DNA of 64,000 bases from Artemia franciscana (GCF_032884065.1 NC_088871.1:19240944-19304943); one strand, 5' to 3'; counted from the first letter of the stretch, positions 23,240 to 34,919 are shown. Numbers and translations: made by a program. Notes: a model not told the origin generated them from the letters alone.

Positions 23240-23870
23240 TTGTTGAATTGGTGAGGTGACACAATTAGTGGGTGTGGTGTCCTCCTGCTACTTCCAACCT
23301 GTGCTACTCCACTCCAAATTGACTGCATTTTTGAAGTAATTAATCAGTTCACCAGTGATAGTCTCATTAGAAAGACTGTTCTAAGGTGGGACAGTACATG
23401 CTGAGAAAAAGTTTGTCCTCTCTCTATGTCTAGAGTGCTCCTGTTGCAGCTTTATTGAGTGGCCTCTTGTTATGGTGGCAAGGGAGGGAGTAAAAATGGA
23501 GTTAACCATGTTATTTTGGTGCTTCTTCTTGACAGAAATGACATCTCCTCTGTGTTGCTAGTAAACCAATGTGGGTATCTTCAGGCAATGCAGAGGTTCA
23601 GGGTAGGGAAGCTGTTGGTGGTGGGCACAAAGCTTAGTTGCTCTTCTCTGTATGCTCTTTAGGGCTGCCACATTTCCCTTGTATTAAGGATTTGTAATGG
23701 GTCAGCCAAATTCTGAATGTGGCCTTACAAGAGCATTATATAATTTTCTTATTATCAGAGGATGGCATGATGATATGGTTCATTTGATTAGTCCCAGGGC
23801 TCTGTTGGCTTTAGCAACTTCTTGCATAGTGTGCTCATGAAACTTAAACTTCCTGTCAACAATTTTTGGC
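23240..23870 (-). pseudogene. LINE reverse transcriptase C-terminal region
   Basis: Frame-jumping translation gives RPHSEFG-like and PYPERL-like positions (degraded), then LKIPTLVYQQHRGDVIS, SIFTPSLATITRGHSIKLQQ, FFSACTV and ELINYFKNAVNLEWSSTGWK. LKxPTLVYRRxRGD and TRGHSxKLxxxxSR are typical of the C-terminal third of CR1-like RT ORFs. Confidence 0.7.
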
Positions 23871-23918
23871 GTTTGTTTTTGCAGTAAGGGCTATATTTAC
23901 TTCGTAATCACTTATGAC

Positions 23919-24209
23919 TTAATGTGTGAGATTTCTCACCTTGTTACAGCATTTCTTGAAATCAGCAAGATGATCCTCCTGTTTTGATTTCTTGTATTTC
24001 CTCCATGCCTTTTTCTTACTCTTACTGCCTTCTCTTACCTCTTTAGTGAGGAATGGTAATGTTTTTGTTTTCTCTGTGTTTGTTATGGAAGTAAATTGCT
24101 TCTCAACTGCAAGCAACCAAGACTTAAAATTGAACCACAAATCATCCACGTTATCACTAACAATCAGATTGTTAATCAACTTCAGACAAGTGTTCCCAGA
24201 TTTTATCAT
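23919..24209 (-). pseudogene. LINE endonuclease-RT linker segment
   Basis: An open segment of 96 codons includes WFNFKSWLLAVEKQFTSITN, TKTLPFLTKEVREGSK and KKKAWRKYKKSK, the usual linker pattern (W-x-F...PW(F)T.E......K....KYK) that precedes RT in LINE ORF2. It ends at a stop where the RT should begin. Confidence 0.65.
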
Positions 24210-24549
24210 AATCTGTATAAGATCTTTTTGTCATATTACTTGACCTAGTGGAAACCAGCACCAAAAACATAACACAATTTTGGTCACTAGAACCAATTGC
24301 AGGTAAATATTTTAGAGATATGACTGTGTCAGGGTTATTTTTAAATACCTAGTCAGGTGTATTTAGGTTTTGACTATCTCTATAATGGGCTGGTTGATCA
24401 GTTGGTTGAGTGAGGGCAAGATTTGCTACAGAATTCAGAGTGATAGAATTCTACAGTGATAAAAACAGAATTTGAACTAGATGAAGCTATTTTACTCACA
24501 AGATCAGCCACAACTTGGTGTGAATCATTAGCATTAGATGCAGAGGGGC

Positions 24550-25019
24550 TTCAATAAATGTTTCCAACAATTAATGTCTCTTCAGGGATTTGACACTCAA
24601 CAGCTACACATTCCACCCATGGATAAACATCAACATAAGGGAATAAACTCAGTATTTTCTTTTTAAAAGTATTCTTCACATAAATAGTAATGCCTCTCCT
24701 GCACCCTTTCAAACAAAATTAGAAAACACTTCATAACCATCAACTGCAATATGGGAATCCTCAAACATTATAAGAGAATTTTTGGGTCAAACTTTTGTTG
24801 CACAAAAATATCAATATGCTGATTAGCTAATAGTGCCTTTACCTCTGGCAGTTTATTTGTACTACAGTCTGGATTTGAATGCATCACTTTCAAGAATCTT
24901 CTATTTCTTCCTGGATTACTTATTGCCCTGCTGCACTGGGGGTGTGTTTCATTTCCTTCAATGAGAAACTCTGTTGAACATGATACCGCATCTGCATTTA
25001 TGGATACTGCAATAACCAT
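24550..25019 (-). pseudogene. LINE AP-endonuclease segment
   Basis: Contains ISNPGRNRRFLKVMHSNPDC, STNKLPEVKALLANQHIDIF, then KFDPKILL at the place of the TETWL-type motif, and DSHIAVDGYEVF. Further on, in another frame, lie GRGITIYVKN-like and VYPWVECVAVEC-like pieces. The active-site Glu of the T-E-T block is replaced in this reading. Confidence 0.65.
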
Positions 25020-25324
25020 GTAAAACCATTATTGTCAGGAGAGACACAAGTTGAATAACTAGATAAACTTACGTCACTGACAACACTAGAACTCTAAGAC
25101 TTAGAACTATTTACAAGGGCAAAAGTCGAAGCTATTGTTCCATGTCATGGGAAGCCTTGGTTGGGCGTCAAGTGCCCAGGACATAATTTTTTGAAATGAC
25201 TGACAGATCACAAATAACCAAACCAGTTTCACCAGCCTCACTTCTGTGCTTCACATCTTCAACAAGTCTTTTCCTAATCATCTCTTGAAAAATCACTATG
25301 AAACTGGACACTCTCCTTTGTTGT

Positions 25325-25803
25325 CTAGAGATATGAAGAATCTTCCTCTTGATATCCCATTAAGAGACCAGAAAAAGGAGCAGGGCAGGTCAGGACGTGG
25401 TACTGGGTGTACTGGTTGAAGCATTTAGCCTTCTGACGTTTGTGATAGGTCCCTGGGTCCAAATCATAAGATGAGCAAATAATATGTGTAATTGCACAAG
25501 TTTCATCATCAGCTGGAACAATGCCATACGTTATGATATTCAGTTGACGTTTCTCCCTGTCCTGTTCAGACCTGATTTCCTTCCTCACTTCTGCAGCAAA
25601 ACTGGGGTTTGCACTTGATAGAATTTTGTGAGCAATATTATGCACATCTTGGGTACTTCATTTTGAGGATAGCTGAGACTGAATATCCTACATATTGTTG
25701 GAGATTTCCACTAACGACTTTGTAAGTCCATTTTTAAATCTTCGAGTAGCTTATGTAGCAATTTGTCAATCACCTTCTCAACACTTGAGCTAGATGCAGA
25801 CAT
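25325..25803 (-). pseudogene. LINE ORF1 protein remnant
   Basis: MSASSSSVEKVIDKLLHKLL runs from the ATG at 25803 (plus-strand CAT 25801-25803), followed by a stop. The later open part at 25645-25325 includes EVRKEIRSEQDREKRQLNII and DDETCAITHIICSSYDLDP. E-x-x-E-R-E-K-R-x-N-I-x-x-x-G is the conserved start of LINE ORF1 RRM-like domains. Confidence 0.6.
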
Positions 25804-25849
25804 GACTGGATCACAAACTTAGCAGGGTGTGCATTGCCATTCACAACCA

Positions 25850-26005
25850 ACTTTGTCAGTCATTTTTGTGAGTAGTTCGTGTTCATTGGCTGTCATCTTT
25901 AAACACTATGCACAGTCATTGCTTGCACTCCCTGTACTTTAGAGCGGATGAATGTTCATCTAATTCTTGAGAGCAGGCTGCACAAAAGTCAGTCCCCTCA
26001 GTAGG
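25850..26005 (-). pseudogene. PHD-like zinc finger of LINE ORF1
   Basis: Reading the minus strand: TDFCAACSQELDEHSSALKY, REC(K), then, after a one-base frame change, CLKMTANEHELLTKMTDKVG and CEWQCTPC. Spacing of C-x2-C, a central C/H cluster and a final CEWxCxxC matches PHD fingers found at the start of ORF1 in several LINE clades. It is broken by a frameshift in the middle and separated from the ORF1 ATG by a stop. Confidence 0.55.
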
Positions 26006-26015
26006 GCTAATGTGC

Positions 26016-26549
26016 TTCCTTTTATTTCGTGGTGGTGGTATTAGTAACTTTCCGACTGCTGGCAACACTCTCCAACAAATTAGTAAGATTCTGGCTGACG
26101 TTAACTATCTCGCAAGATTTAGTAAATTCGACACTCTTGGTGTAGCCAAAGTAATAGAAGGGGCTAACAATACTGTTCTTTTTTTTTCTACCAATGACGA
26201 AACAAAACGATATTCCACTTCAAATTAAATACTATTTGTTAACAAAGGCATAAATGTAAATGGAATGCTGGATATTCTATCGAATATCCATTTAGTCGGA
26301 AATTGACTCTTCCAATATTTTCCAATATATGCCTTAATTCGCCACTGCTATTCCAGCAATGGAACCCGGGGAAATTTATTATATGGAATGAATGCTCAAG
26401 ATCGTCAAAAAACGAATACTTACAGGCGTGGAAGGTATTAAAATGACCCCCTGGTATCTTCAAGATACAGTGTGTCTTGTATCCCAATATCTTCTAGCTC
26501 TAGGCTTCTTCATGGGATGGCTAACGGTATTAAGGTGAACCTCTCAGGA
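26016..26549. other. No recognisable feature
   Basis: No exon or repeat recognised apart from ordinary AT-rich sequence. Confidence 0.35.
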
Positions 26550-27410
26550 TTGGCTTATGATTTTAAGTTGAAACTTTTAGGGTTGCCATTACTATTATAA
26601 TTAATAAAAAGAATTTGTGGATTCAGGTTATTGAAATGGGATAGATGCAATGCCTCATAAATGAAATCGGGAATTAATTTGAAATTTCCAGGGGAAGTTG
26701 CTGATGAAGTAAAACTAAATAAAAAAGGACTGTTTTTATGCAAGTTGCCAAAAGGGAATATCAGCAATGTCGGAGGAACGGCTAAGGTTATTAAATTGAA
26801 ACTTTCATGGCCACCATTACTACTGTAGCTACTACTACTACTGAACTAAACCAAAAGAGTTTAAGAACATCCAGGTTGTCAAATTGACATATTTGCAATG
26901 TCTCAGGAACAGAATTAAGTTGAAACTTTCGGGAAATTTGAGAGGTATGTAAAACAAGTCGAAATGCACTTTGTGTATCAAGATTGTCAAAAAGGTATCC
27001 ATGTCATATCTCAGGAACAGTTATGGGTAATATGCTGTGACTTTCAGGACATGTTGTTAGGGATTTTGAACTAAATCAAAAGACACTATATGTATCTAAG
27101 GTTCTTGAAAGAGTGTATTTAATTTATTTTAGGAAGGGCTAGGGGTATTAAACTGAAAATTTGAGGGCATCTTCAGTAGGATGTTGAACAAAATCAAAAG
27201 AAACTATGAATTTATGTTGTAAAATGTGTATCTAATATTTCTGGAATTGATAATGATATTGTGATAAAATGTCAGGGAATGTCGAGGGGCATGATTAACT
27301 AAATCAAGACACACTGTGTGCATGTAGGTTGTCAAAAGGGCATATCAGTAATATCTCAGGAACACCTGAGGGGACTATGATTAAACTTTCAGGGTTACTG
27401 CTGCCACTAC
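26550..27410 (+). repeat. Eight diverged ~115-bp tandem units
   Basis: The block GAAACTTTCAGGG(nnn)GTTGTT recurs near 26570, 26680, 26800, 26925, 27040, 27157, 27268 and 27385 (spacing 110-125). Each is followed by ACTAAATCAAAAGACACT, GTTGTCAAAAGGG and ATATCTCAGGAACAG-like blocks. Units are highly diverged, so the array is old. Short TAC/TAG-rich runs occur in the third unit. Confidence 0.8.
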
Positions 27411-29849
27411 TGCTTTTTTTTCTACTGCCAGTACTCCTGCAACTACTTTCTACATCTGTTATGACTATTTATGACTGCTGCTGGGACAACTTTGCCTTTC
27501 ATTGTTAGTTTGGGAGGGCCCCTTTTAATTGAGTGATTATTTTTTAGGTTTGTTTTATTTTATCTTTGGGACTTTTGTCCATACACTTTTTGCTTAACGT
27601 TTATTTTCGTGCACCAAGGATAGTCGAGTGGAGACGTTGACCAAAATATCTGCGTATTTATTTTTCCTTTTTTTTTATGGCTGGAATTATCCTCGTTTTT
27701 TTCTGTGTGCTTTTCTTCATTTTATCATGCATAGCCAGTGTGGTTTTTCTGGTCTTTACCACTGCTGTGACTACTACTACAACTAGTTTTATTATAACTA
27801 ACTTCGGATTTTTCTCAGGCTTCAACATGGGTACTAGTATAGCTTGTTTCCAAGAGTAGTGCACTGAGCAGTTGCCAGGGATCTCTTAAATAAAATGGAA
27901 ACGGGCTGGGTTAGCTTATTGCTCACATGTTTCTACATTAGTCGCTTGATGTTGATTGACTAGTAACTGATGTTGTTGCCTGTAAGTTGTCTTTCAATAG
28001 TGATTTTAGTTGTGTAGAAAGTTTTAAAATTTGATTAGAAGTAATAGTTGTGGTTTCTAAGTGGGCATCTGTACTTTGCTCCAGGGATATCTGAGTTTTT
28101 CCCCTTTTTTGAATTTTTGTGTACCAAAGATGATTTCAGCAGCAGATGCCATTGCTTTAGTGCTCCTTGTATTGAGTTGTTTAAGAGACAATTCCTCAGA
28201 GTGGTCTATGTCAGCAAGCATCCTGTCAACTACACCTCTTCATTTTGGTCATAAGTCTTCCTTGAAGTTCCATTAAAATTGATTGCTATTTTCCATCTGT
28301 GTTGCTTTCCAAGCATAAGTATTCAGTATAAGTATTTCATAGTACTCAGACGAAAATTTCTGTTGGATAGAGACATGATAATTACTTGCAAGGTGACAAG
28401 AATCAAAACAGAGTTGATTTGCAAAGATGTTGGATTCATAATATTGATATATTGATAAAAATAAGTGTTAAGGTAGTAGAAAAACAGGTTAGATTTATCA
28501 ATCAGCCACTTTTTGCATGACTATGGAACCAAATTTATGTGACCTAAATTTAAAAAAAAAGAAAAGAATTAGGCTAAAAGTTCTTGGTGAATAGTTATTT
28601 TCTGTCTTGCAAAGTACTTTTTTGTTCAAATTCAATTGTGTATCAAAGCACAAACCTGGCTCGACTTAACAAAATGAGTTTTTTATATTCCAAAAGGACG
28701 TTTTAAATCCAATATTAACTAAATAATTTGTCTATTGCCATTTGCAAAATTTGAATGGCAAGGATTTGATATTTTAGCCAGAACAGATTGCATGCTTTGA
28801 CTATGAAAGGTTAAAATTCAGTGGCAGGTTTGACAAATAAAATAAGCTCAGGTAATGACTGTAAGTACCTCCTAACAAAAAAAAATACTCCAACTGTTGG
28901 GCGATTTTGCTCAACTTTGTTGGTAAAGCAAAATACCCAAATTATGTGTGATTTGGCTAATGTTTGTAGGTAAAATCAACATGAAACCGTTGAACTAAGT
29001 CTTGTTGTGCAAACATTCTGTGGGGGGGGGGGTGTATGATTTTTACATTTTTTGGTTCGTCTCAAATGTTTTCTACGCGATTTGCCCTATACTGCTTTTG
29101 CTTTGCCTTTTTTTTTCAAATTTGCCCCTCTCTCTCTAGCTCCCAAGATTGATCCTTACATATGTGCCTAGTAAACCTGCATCTGTAGCAATGCCTTGGA
29201 TTGGATTTTTAGGTTAGGTTTCGTCCTAGGAAATAAAAGAAATATTCAAATAAGATGAACCAATAGTGCCATCATATTTGTTTTTGAGGCGGGACACAAT
29301 TATTTTTCAGGGGCTAGAGCTCTAAAAAACATTTTTTGCATAAAGAACTTATATTCTTTTGAATATTGAAGATCTGCCAAGGTGCCCTGAAGCCCCCTCC
29401 CTCCCCCCCCCCCCCATTAGCACCCTTCAGGTAAAAGTTTTGTATATGGAAAAAACAGCCTGTTTAACCATAAATAAATTTGAAACACTGCCAAAAACCT
29501 TACAAAATGAAAATAAAAAATGCAATGAAACCCCACCCTGTATTTCTAACAAATTATTGTGTTATCCTGGGTAACTGATATGTATTTGAGGCTAAGAAAA
29601 ATTGTGCCTCTATCTCTAAAAAAAAGAAAATAAATTTAAGTATTACATAAGACTTTCAATTAAGGCAGTTAAAAATAAACGAAAAAATCCAGAATGTTTT
29701 GTTAATTTGTCCAGAAAGCTTTATCAATAAAAAAGGAAAAAGAAGAAAATACTAGACTCGACAGCCAAAACAGTGAAGAATATTTTTTGGTCGCTTTATG
29801 TGGAAAGGGGATCGTAGAATTCGGGAATAGGCTTATTCGAGTTGAAAAT
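27411..29849. other. No recognisable gene
   Basis: T-rich segments and simple runs (G10 near 29023, C10 near 29406). Overlapping ORFs at 27658-27864 and 28048-28276 are low-complexity or lack splice context and similarity. Confidence 0.4.
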
Positions 29850-31640
29850 AGTAGTTTTTAGCGCCCTTTTGGAGGATCGAAAGTGATTGAAAGCCCCTCC
29901 TTCGTTGCTGTTTGTGCTACTCGACCTTCGTTACCTTCCCCACAGATATCTGATCAAAAGTTTGAGATAGCCATTTTGTTCAAAATTGTTGAAAGGTCTA
30001 ATAAATATACTTCCAGATATGACGTGAACCTCGAAGCCCCTGGCGTAAAGGCTGTAAATTAGGCAAATTTTGCAATTATTTACAAATAGGTTTTGTAGTG
30101 GAAAAAGGGGAGACGTGTTTGATCGTGGGTCTCTTATTAGCTTCAAATTTTCAAGGATTGTTCTCTAGGCCAAGGGTAATCGGAGGGGGTTAGGGGTTCT
30201 AGGAATGGACCAAAATACATTTTGTCCGTGGTTAGTCTTGAACTTGCAGCCATAAGTCCTTGGGCTTAAAGTAACCCCTAATGAAATAAAACCCCTAAGG
30301 ATACCTAGTGGGACTGGTATCCTTAAAATGATACCAGAAGACGAGCGAAGGATTTTGTCTAATTAGCTTGAAGCTTATATACTTAAATTCTTTGACTAAG
30401 GGAACTCCAATTCAGAAAGGAAAAATAGAAACGACAGCCATTGATTCCTCCAATAACGGGGCCTGACAAAGGGCCAAAAACTATTCTGAATGGACTAAAA
30501 CTTGAACCATAATTTCTTAGGCCAAGGGAACCCTGGTGTACAAAAATAATTTCGGTTGGGGGCATGTTTCTACCCTTAAAAATGAAACCCCAAAGAGGAC
30601 CAATGTAGCTTGAAACCTATATTCATGTGTCCTTGACCTATAAAGACCCAATACACAAGAAACAATTGAAAATACAATTGGGTTTCCCCCGAAAACGGAA
30701 AAGAACGGAAAACGTTTAATTGGCCTGAAATTTTTCTAGAATCACGACTTTGACCAAGATAACTAAAATTAAGTTGAGGACACAGTCTCTCCAAAACTGG
30801 GATCTCATAAGGATTAGGTACTTTTTTCTGATTGTCTCAAAACATTTATCATTGAGTCCTTGAGTCAAGAGCCGCAATGTCCAAGAAAATTATTGAAAAA
30901 ATTCCCTTCAAAATGGGGCCTGTAAAAGCGCCAATATTTTGTTATTGCTTGGGCATGGGTTCCCAATATAGTAGCCTACTAAAAAGCTGTCCAAGGTTTT
31001 GCCCGTTTGTCGGTCCTTGTTTTGGAGGGAATCAACATTTTTTTTCATTTTTTTTCTTCATTAGAAACGCCTTAGCCCAAAAATTTGGATAGGTTTTGAG
31101 ACGATAAGAACTTTAAGGGAGGGGGCTGAAATTATTTTTTGTGTGTCAGGGTTCATTTTGGTCTAAGGGGTTCTGGCCATAAGTTTGAAACTGATCAGGA
31201 AAATACCTTCTCCCAAATCCTTCTCAGTCCTAGTTCACAGCAAATACCAAAAATACCCAAAACCTTCTCCCTCCTTGTTCACAGCAAAATGTGTGAATCT
31301 TTTGACCCATTGAACGAATACTGAAAGCTTCGAACTAATAGCACACCCAGCATCAAACAAGAGTCTTTTTTTCTATTATAAAAACGGTGTATAGAAATTT
31401 GGTAATTTGCATTACGTATGGTCCGTGCCCCCAGGATTTTGGGGTCATGTCATATCGGGAGACATGTCTATCGGACCTTTTGACTATTCTGAAAAAATGG
31501 CAATTTCGGGATTGTGGTTGGATGTCTTGTGGGGTGGATTCAAAAAAGGTAGGCCCTACGGGAAGGTGGACTGATGTCCTCCCATCACTTTCATCTAAAA
31601 TAAGGCACCAAAAGCTTCAATGTCCAGTCGAATGCGCCCC
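29850..31640. repeat. Highly diverged copies of the dispersed repeat family
   Basis: Motifs such as AAAGTGATTGAAAGCCCCTC, GATCAAAAGTTTGAGATAG and CATTTTGTTCAAAATTG (29880-29990) match blocks of the ~1.6 kb repeat at 42.4-44.0 and 57.5-59.1 kb and of 40.8-41.1 kb. Farther right, TTTTGACTATTCTGAAAAAATGG (31480) is another match. Boundaries cannot be fixed by eye. Confidence 0.45.
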
Positions 31641-32805
31641 CGTCAGAAGTTTCTAACCACCCCTTCCACACGAAGCGGCCAGGTGAAAACGAATGATGCA
31701 GTGAAGACATGAGACTCTTTACTTAGCCACTGCTACAGCTCTGAACATTCATCTGTCAAAAATGGGTCATTTTATTAATGTGGGAGCCTCTCTTCCGGGT
31801 TTACATGGGCTTTTATCGCACTGGAGGTATAGTTTTTGGACTATTCAGCCAGGATCATATTCAATATTTTGTTTTGGAGTGGGGTTTTTAATTGTTTTTT
31901 AAAAACAAAAATAATTTGGGGAGAGGGGGTTCAAATCCGGTAACCTTTTACCCCCCCCCCCCCGTCAATGCGGCCCTGCCTTCGGTCATTGTAAGAGAGA
32001 TGACCATCTAATATCATCCGTTCTGTGCTCAAATCCCTGGGAGGGGGGATTATCCATGGGAGACACATTGGTCTTTACTGTTTAAGAATGTAATCGACGT
32101 TTAAGTTGCAAAAAGGTAAATTGAGAACATCACGCTGGAATGTCATCCTAAAATTCTGTTTGCATGCATCTATGATTTAAGAACCAATGTAAGAGCTATT
32201 TTGTGAACTGAAGATTGTCTAAGTAGCTGAAAATGGTACTGTAAAATCCCTTCCATAGAAAAACTCACCTCTTATCCTTTAACGTTCTGGTGGTTTGTAT
32301 CTATGGATTTGTAGTCTATGTAGAATTTTTTTTTTGGGGGGGGGGGGCTAAATAATAAAAATAGTCAAATCAACTAAATTATGGCTAGGGTTGTACCAAC
32401 TAGCACCAAGTTTTCAAAAAGGGGGTTAGCTCAATTGTGTATTACTCACCCGGGGATATGTCAACTTGGGTTCCTGCTCCCTATTCCGATTTGGTACAGT
32501 TCTTATAAATGCTTTGATTGTTGATCAGTGTTTTCTTCGAATATATAGACTATGCGTACTTTTAGCTATATTTAAAATTGTATCTTTTTCTTTATGTTGT
32601 ATTTCTTTTGTGCCTGCTCTGGGTTTATCTTTCCTTCTTCCAATTCATAAGATAGTACATATTACAGCAAGTGATCTGGTCTATCTGAGAAATATGTTCC
32701 TCGTCTCTGAAAAATCTAATTTTATGTTAGCTATCTAATTATAGTTTTTTTTTTGCGCGCAGATCACTAGTTGTAAATACACTAATGCCAGATCAAAGTT
32801 GTAAT
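31641..32805. other. No recognisable gene; C- and G-runs
   Basis: A C13-type run near 31951-31963 and a G-run near 32336-32347 occur. The 90-codon ORF at 32466-32738 is hydrophobic but has no family match and lies in what should be the 5'UTR intron of TRPML. Confidence 0.4.
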
Positions 32806-32823
32806 GTGTATTATTTTTTACAG
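32806..32823 (+). other. 3' splice site before the TRPML coding exon
   Basis: GTGTATTATTTTTTACAG ends at 32823, 26 bp before the start codon. A pyrimidine-rich tract and CAG show that the gene has at least one upstream non-coding (or barely coding) exon. That exon was not located. Confidence 0.65.
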
Positions 32824-32849
32824 GCATCTATTATTGTGGACCCAGAAAA

Positions 32850-34814
32850 ATGGCCATGAACAGTATTCAAACAACGATTGCCGATCATTGTCACGACGAA
32901 AGCTATATTCAATTTGATCAAGAAACCGTAGATGCCACCGATATTGACTTTGACATACAACCAGGGATCATGGCAAGTCAAGCACAATCTGCACGTGAAT
33001 CAGTTCATGAGGTGTCGACTGAAGAGCTGAGAAGGATTCTTGAGCAGTCGATGAAAGAAACGCCTGCTGATTCAAGGCAAAATGAAGAAATATCTTCCAG
33101 TCCGGAACATTTAGACTATGGCACCAATGAGCCAATTTCTCTTCCTGGTGATGATAAAATGAGAAGAAAATTAAAATTCTTTTTTATGAATCCAATCCAG
33201 AAATGGCAGGCTCGAAGGAGGTTTCCTTTTAAATTACTTTTACAAATTATAAAAATCATTCTAGTAACAGGTCAAATTTACATGTTTGCAGCATATCGAT
33301 ATGGCCATGTGGATTATGCAAGAAATAGTCAGTTATCATTTTTTCATCTTTTTATGAAAGACTGGGATCCCTCTATGGAAACTCCTACCTATCCTCCGTC
33401 CAGTGGTCCAGTTCCTATATATATGATTGATGACTTTTACGACTATATAGACTTTGCTGTGATTTCGTATTCTCAACTGGAAGAAGTTGCTATTGGACAG
33501 TATTACCATATAAAAAATGACAAATCTATACTCCCAATCTCATTCTGCCGCAAAATGTTTAATGACACAAAAGGTTGGCAGAATAACACGTTTGTGTTTA
33601 CTGATACTGTTGATGATAGATGTATCGATATCCGTGTTGAGCCAGGACTAGACCAGAATTTTTCTAGTAAAGATTTTTTTAATGAACATGGCTTTGAGGT
33701 GAATCTGCGATCACTTGTCAGTGCAAAATTAGACTTGAAGCTTCGAACAGTGAATCTTCGGCCAGTTGGTCCATTTACTGGTCCTGAATGCTATAGATTT
33801 GAAATTTTTCTTTCATTTGAATCTGTCCAAAATGGCGGCCATGTTCTTGTCGACTTATCTTCTGAACCGACTCACGTTCATTGCCGTGAATCCAAGCAAT
33901 TACAATCTATTTACTCAGATAATCATTATGACCTTTTATTGCGACGCCTTATGAATGTGCTAGTCATAATTATATGTTTCCTGTCCCTAATTCTGTGCTT
34001 AAGAGCACTTATCTCGGCACAAATCCTCAGAGGTGAGACAGTGCGATTTTTCCGGAAGCGTTTTCAAAAAGAGCTATCATTTGGTGAAAAAATGGAATTC
34101 TTAAATAAGTGGTATTTGACAATACTGTTGAATGATATTCTATTACTAAGTGGGTGTATATTGAAAGACCAGATTGAAAATAAGATCGTTAATGACGCAT
34201 GGTGGGATTTTTGTAGCGTTCTACTTGGGACGGGTAATTTGTTTGTGTGGTTTGGCGTATTGCGTTACTTGGGATTTTTCCGTACTTACAATATCCTTAT
34301 TGTAACTCTCCACTTTGCTTTGCCAAACGTCTTTCGTTTTTTGTTATGTGCGGCTCTTATCTATTGCGGTTTTACATTTGCAGGATGGTTAATTTTCGGG
34401 CCTTACCACTTCAAATTTGGCTCGCTATCAACAACATCTGAATGCTTGTTTTCCCTTCTTAATGGTGATGATATGTTTGAAACTTTTAGGGAATTAACAG
34501 CTACCTCTCCTCTTATTTGGTGGTGTTCAAGGATTTACTTGTACTCCTTTATTTCGCTTTTTATCTACATCGTGCTTTCATTATTTATTGCCTTAATTAT
34601 GGATTCATACGAAACTATAAAATCGTTTTACAAAGAAGGGGGGCCTAAAAGTGATCTGAGGGATTTTATTACGCGATGTGAGGAGCCTTTGCATTCGGGG
34701 TTGTTCCGAGTGGAGTCTGAGGGGACTGTAATAAAATATTTGAGGAGAATGCTTTTCAAGGGTACAAACCATAGGGAGAGGGAGAGCCTTCTCCAGTCGT
34801 TAGATACTCGTTAA
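32850..34814 (+). CDS. TRPML/mucolipin-type lysosomal cation channel
   Basis: Predicted Ca2+/Fe2+/Na+-permeable channel of late endosomes and lysosomes, gated in the family by PI(3,5)P2. All 654 codons are open in one exon. Residues 104-136 carry the basic, lipid-binding pre-S1 segment (MRRKLKFFFMNPIQKWQARR). S1 is ~126-148. The luminal domain is ~150-365 with four cysteines (C233, C258, C314, C345) at the family spacing and N-glycosylation sequons at N238, N245 and N270. S2 is ~366-390, S3 ~421-440, S4 ~452-472, S5 ~481-512, the pore helix ~525-537, and the filter N538-G539-D540-D541. S6 is ~560-588 (SFISLFIYIVLSLFIALIMD). The tail has an acidic dileucine E643-R-E-S-L647-L648, the family's lysosome-sorting type. 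The start has A at -3 and G at +4; a second ATG follows two codons later. Length matches metazoan TRPMLs (about 550-650). The four-subunit assembly is family knowledge. No break or missing key residue was found. Confidence 0.95.
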   Translation: MAMNSIQTTIADHCHDESYIQFDQETVDATDIDFDIQPGIMASQAQSARESVHEVSTEELRRILEQSMKETPADSRQNEEISSSPEHLDYGTNEPISLPGDDKMRRKLKFFFMNPIQKWQARRRFPFKLLLQIIKIILVTGQIYMFAAYRYGHVDYARNSQLSFFHLFMKDWDPSMETPTYPPSSGPVPIYMIDDFYDYIDFAVISYSQLEEVAIGQYYHIKNDKSILPISFCRKMFNDTKGWQNNTFVFTDTVDDRCIDIRVEPGLDQNFSSKDFFNEHGFEVNLRSLVSAKLDLKLRTVNLRPVGPFTGPECYRFEIFLSFESVQNGGHVLVDLSSEPTHVHCRESKQLQSIYSDNHYDLLLRRLMNVLVIIICFLSLILCLRALISAQILRGETVRFFRKRFQKELSFGEKMEFLNKWYLTILLNDILLLSGCILKDQIENKIVNDAWWDFCSVLLGTGNLFVWFGVLRYLGFFRTYNILIVTLHFALPNVFRFLLCAALIYCGFTFAGWLIFGPYHFKFGSLSTTSECLFSLLNGDDMFETFRELTATSPLIWWCSRIYLYSFISLFIYIVLSLFIALIMDSYETIKSFYKEGGPKSDLRDFITRCEEPLHSGLFRVESEGTVIKYLRRMLFKGTNHRERESLLQSLDTR

Positions 34815-34892
34815 TTTTTTAGTGCCAAATTAAACTGCTTTAGTTTGTTTGTTAATTCATTTCTACAATGAATAATGGCTGTTTTTATTTGG

Positions 34893-34898
34893 AATAAA
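34893..34898 (+). terminator. Poly(A) signal AATAAA of TRPML gene
   Basis: AATAAA lies 79 bp after the TAA stop, followed by an A-rich stretch, giving a very short 3'UTR. Confidence 0.7.
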
Positions 34899-34919
34899 AA
34901 AATTATTGAGACTACCGTG

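Larger units (their letters stand above)
23220..26015 (-). mobile_element. CR1/Jockey-like LINE with RT core deleted
   Basis: Minus-strand order is 5'->3': PHD-like finger (26005-25850), ORF1 start at 25803, ORF1 body (25645-25325), endonuclease (25019 to ~24550), endonuclease-RT linker (24209-23919), then RT C-terminus (~23870 to ~23240). Between 23919 and ~23870 the sequence jumps from the linker to a late RT block, so the catalytic RT palm is gone. Numerous stops and frameshifts are present. Retention of both ends with loss of the centre points to internal deletion, not to 5' truncation. Confidence 0.75.

Noticed and set aside
31929..31941. tRNA box-B-like GGTTCAAATCC
   Set aside because: No box A upstream and no cloverleaf; it is part of a GGGG/CCCC-rich repeat.
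32466..32738. 90-codon hydrophobic ORF just upstream of TRPML
   Set aside because: No family match and no splice link; it lies before the TRPML acceptor in AT-rich sequence, and hydrophobic ORFs arise by chance from T-rich DNA.
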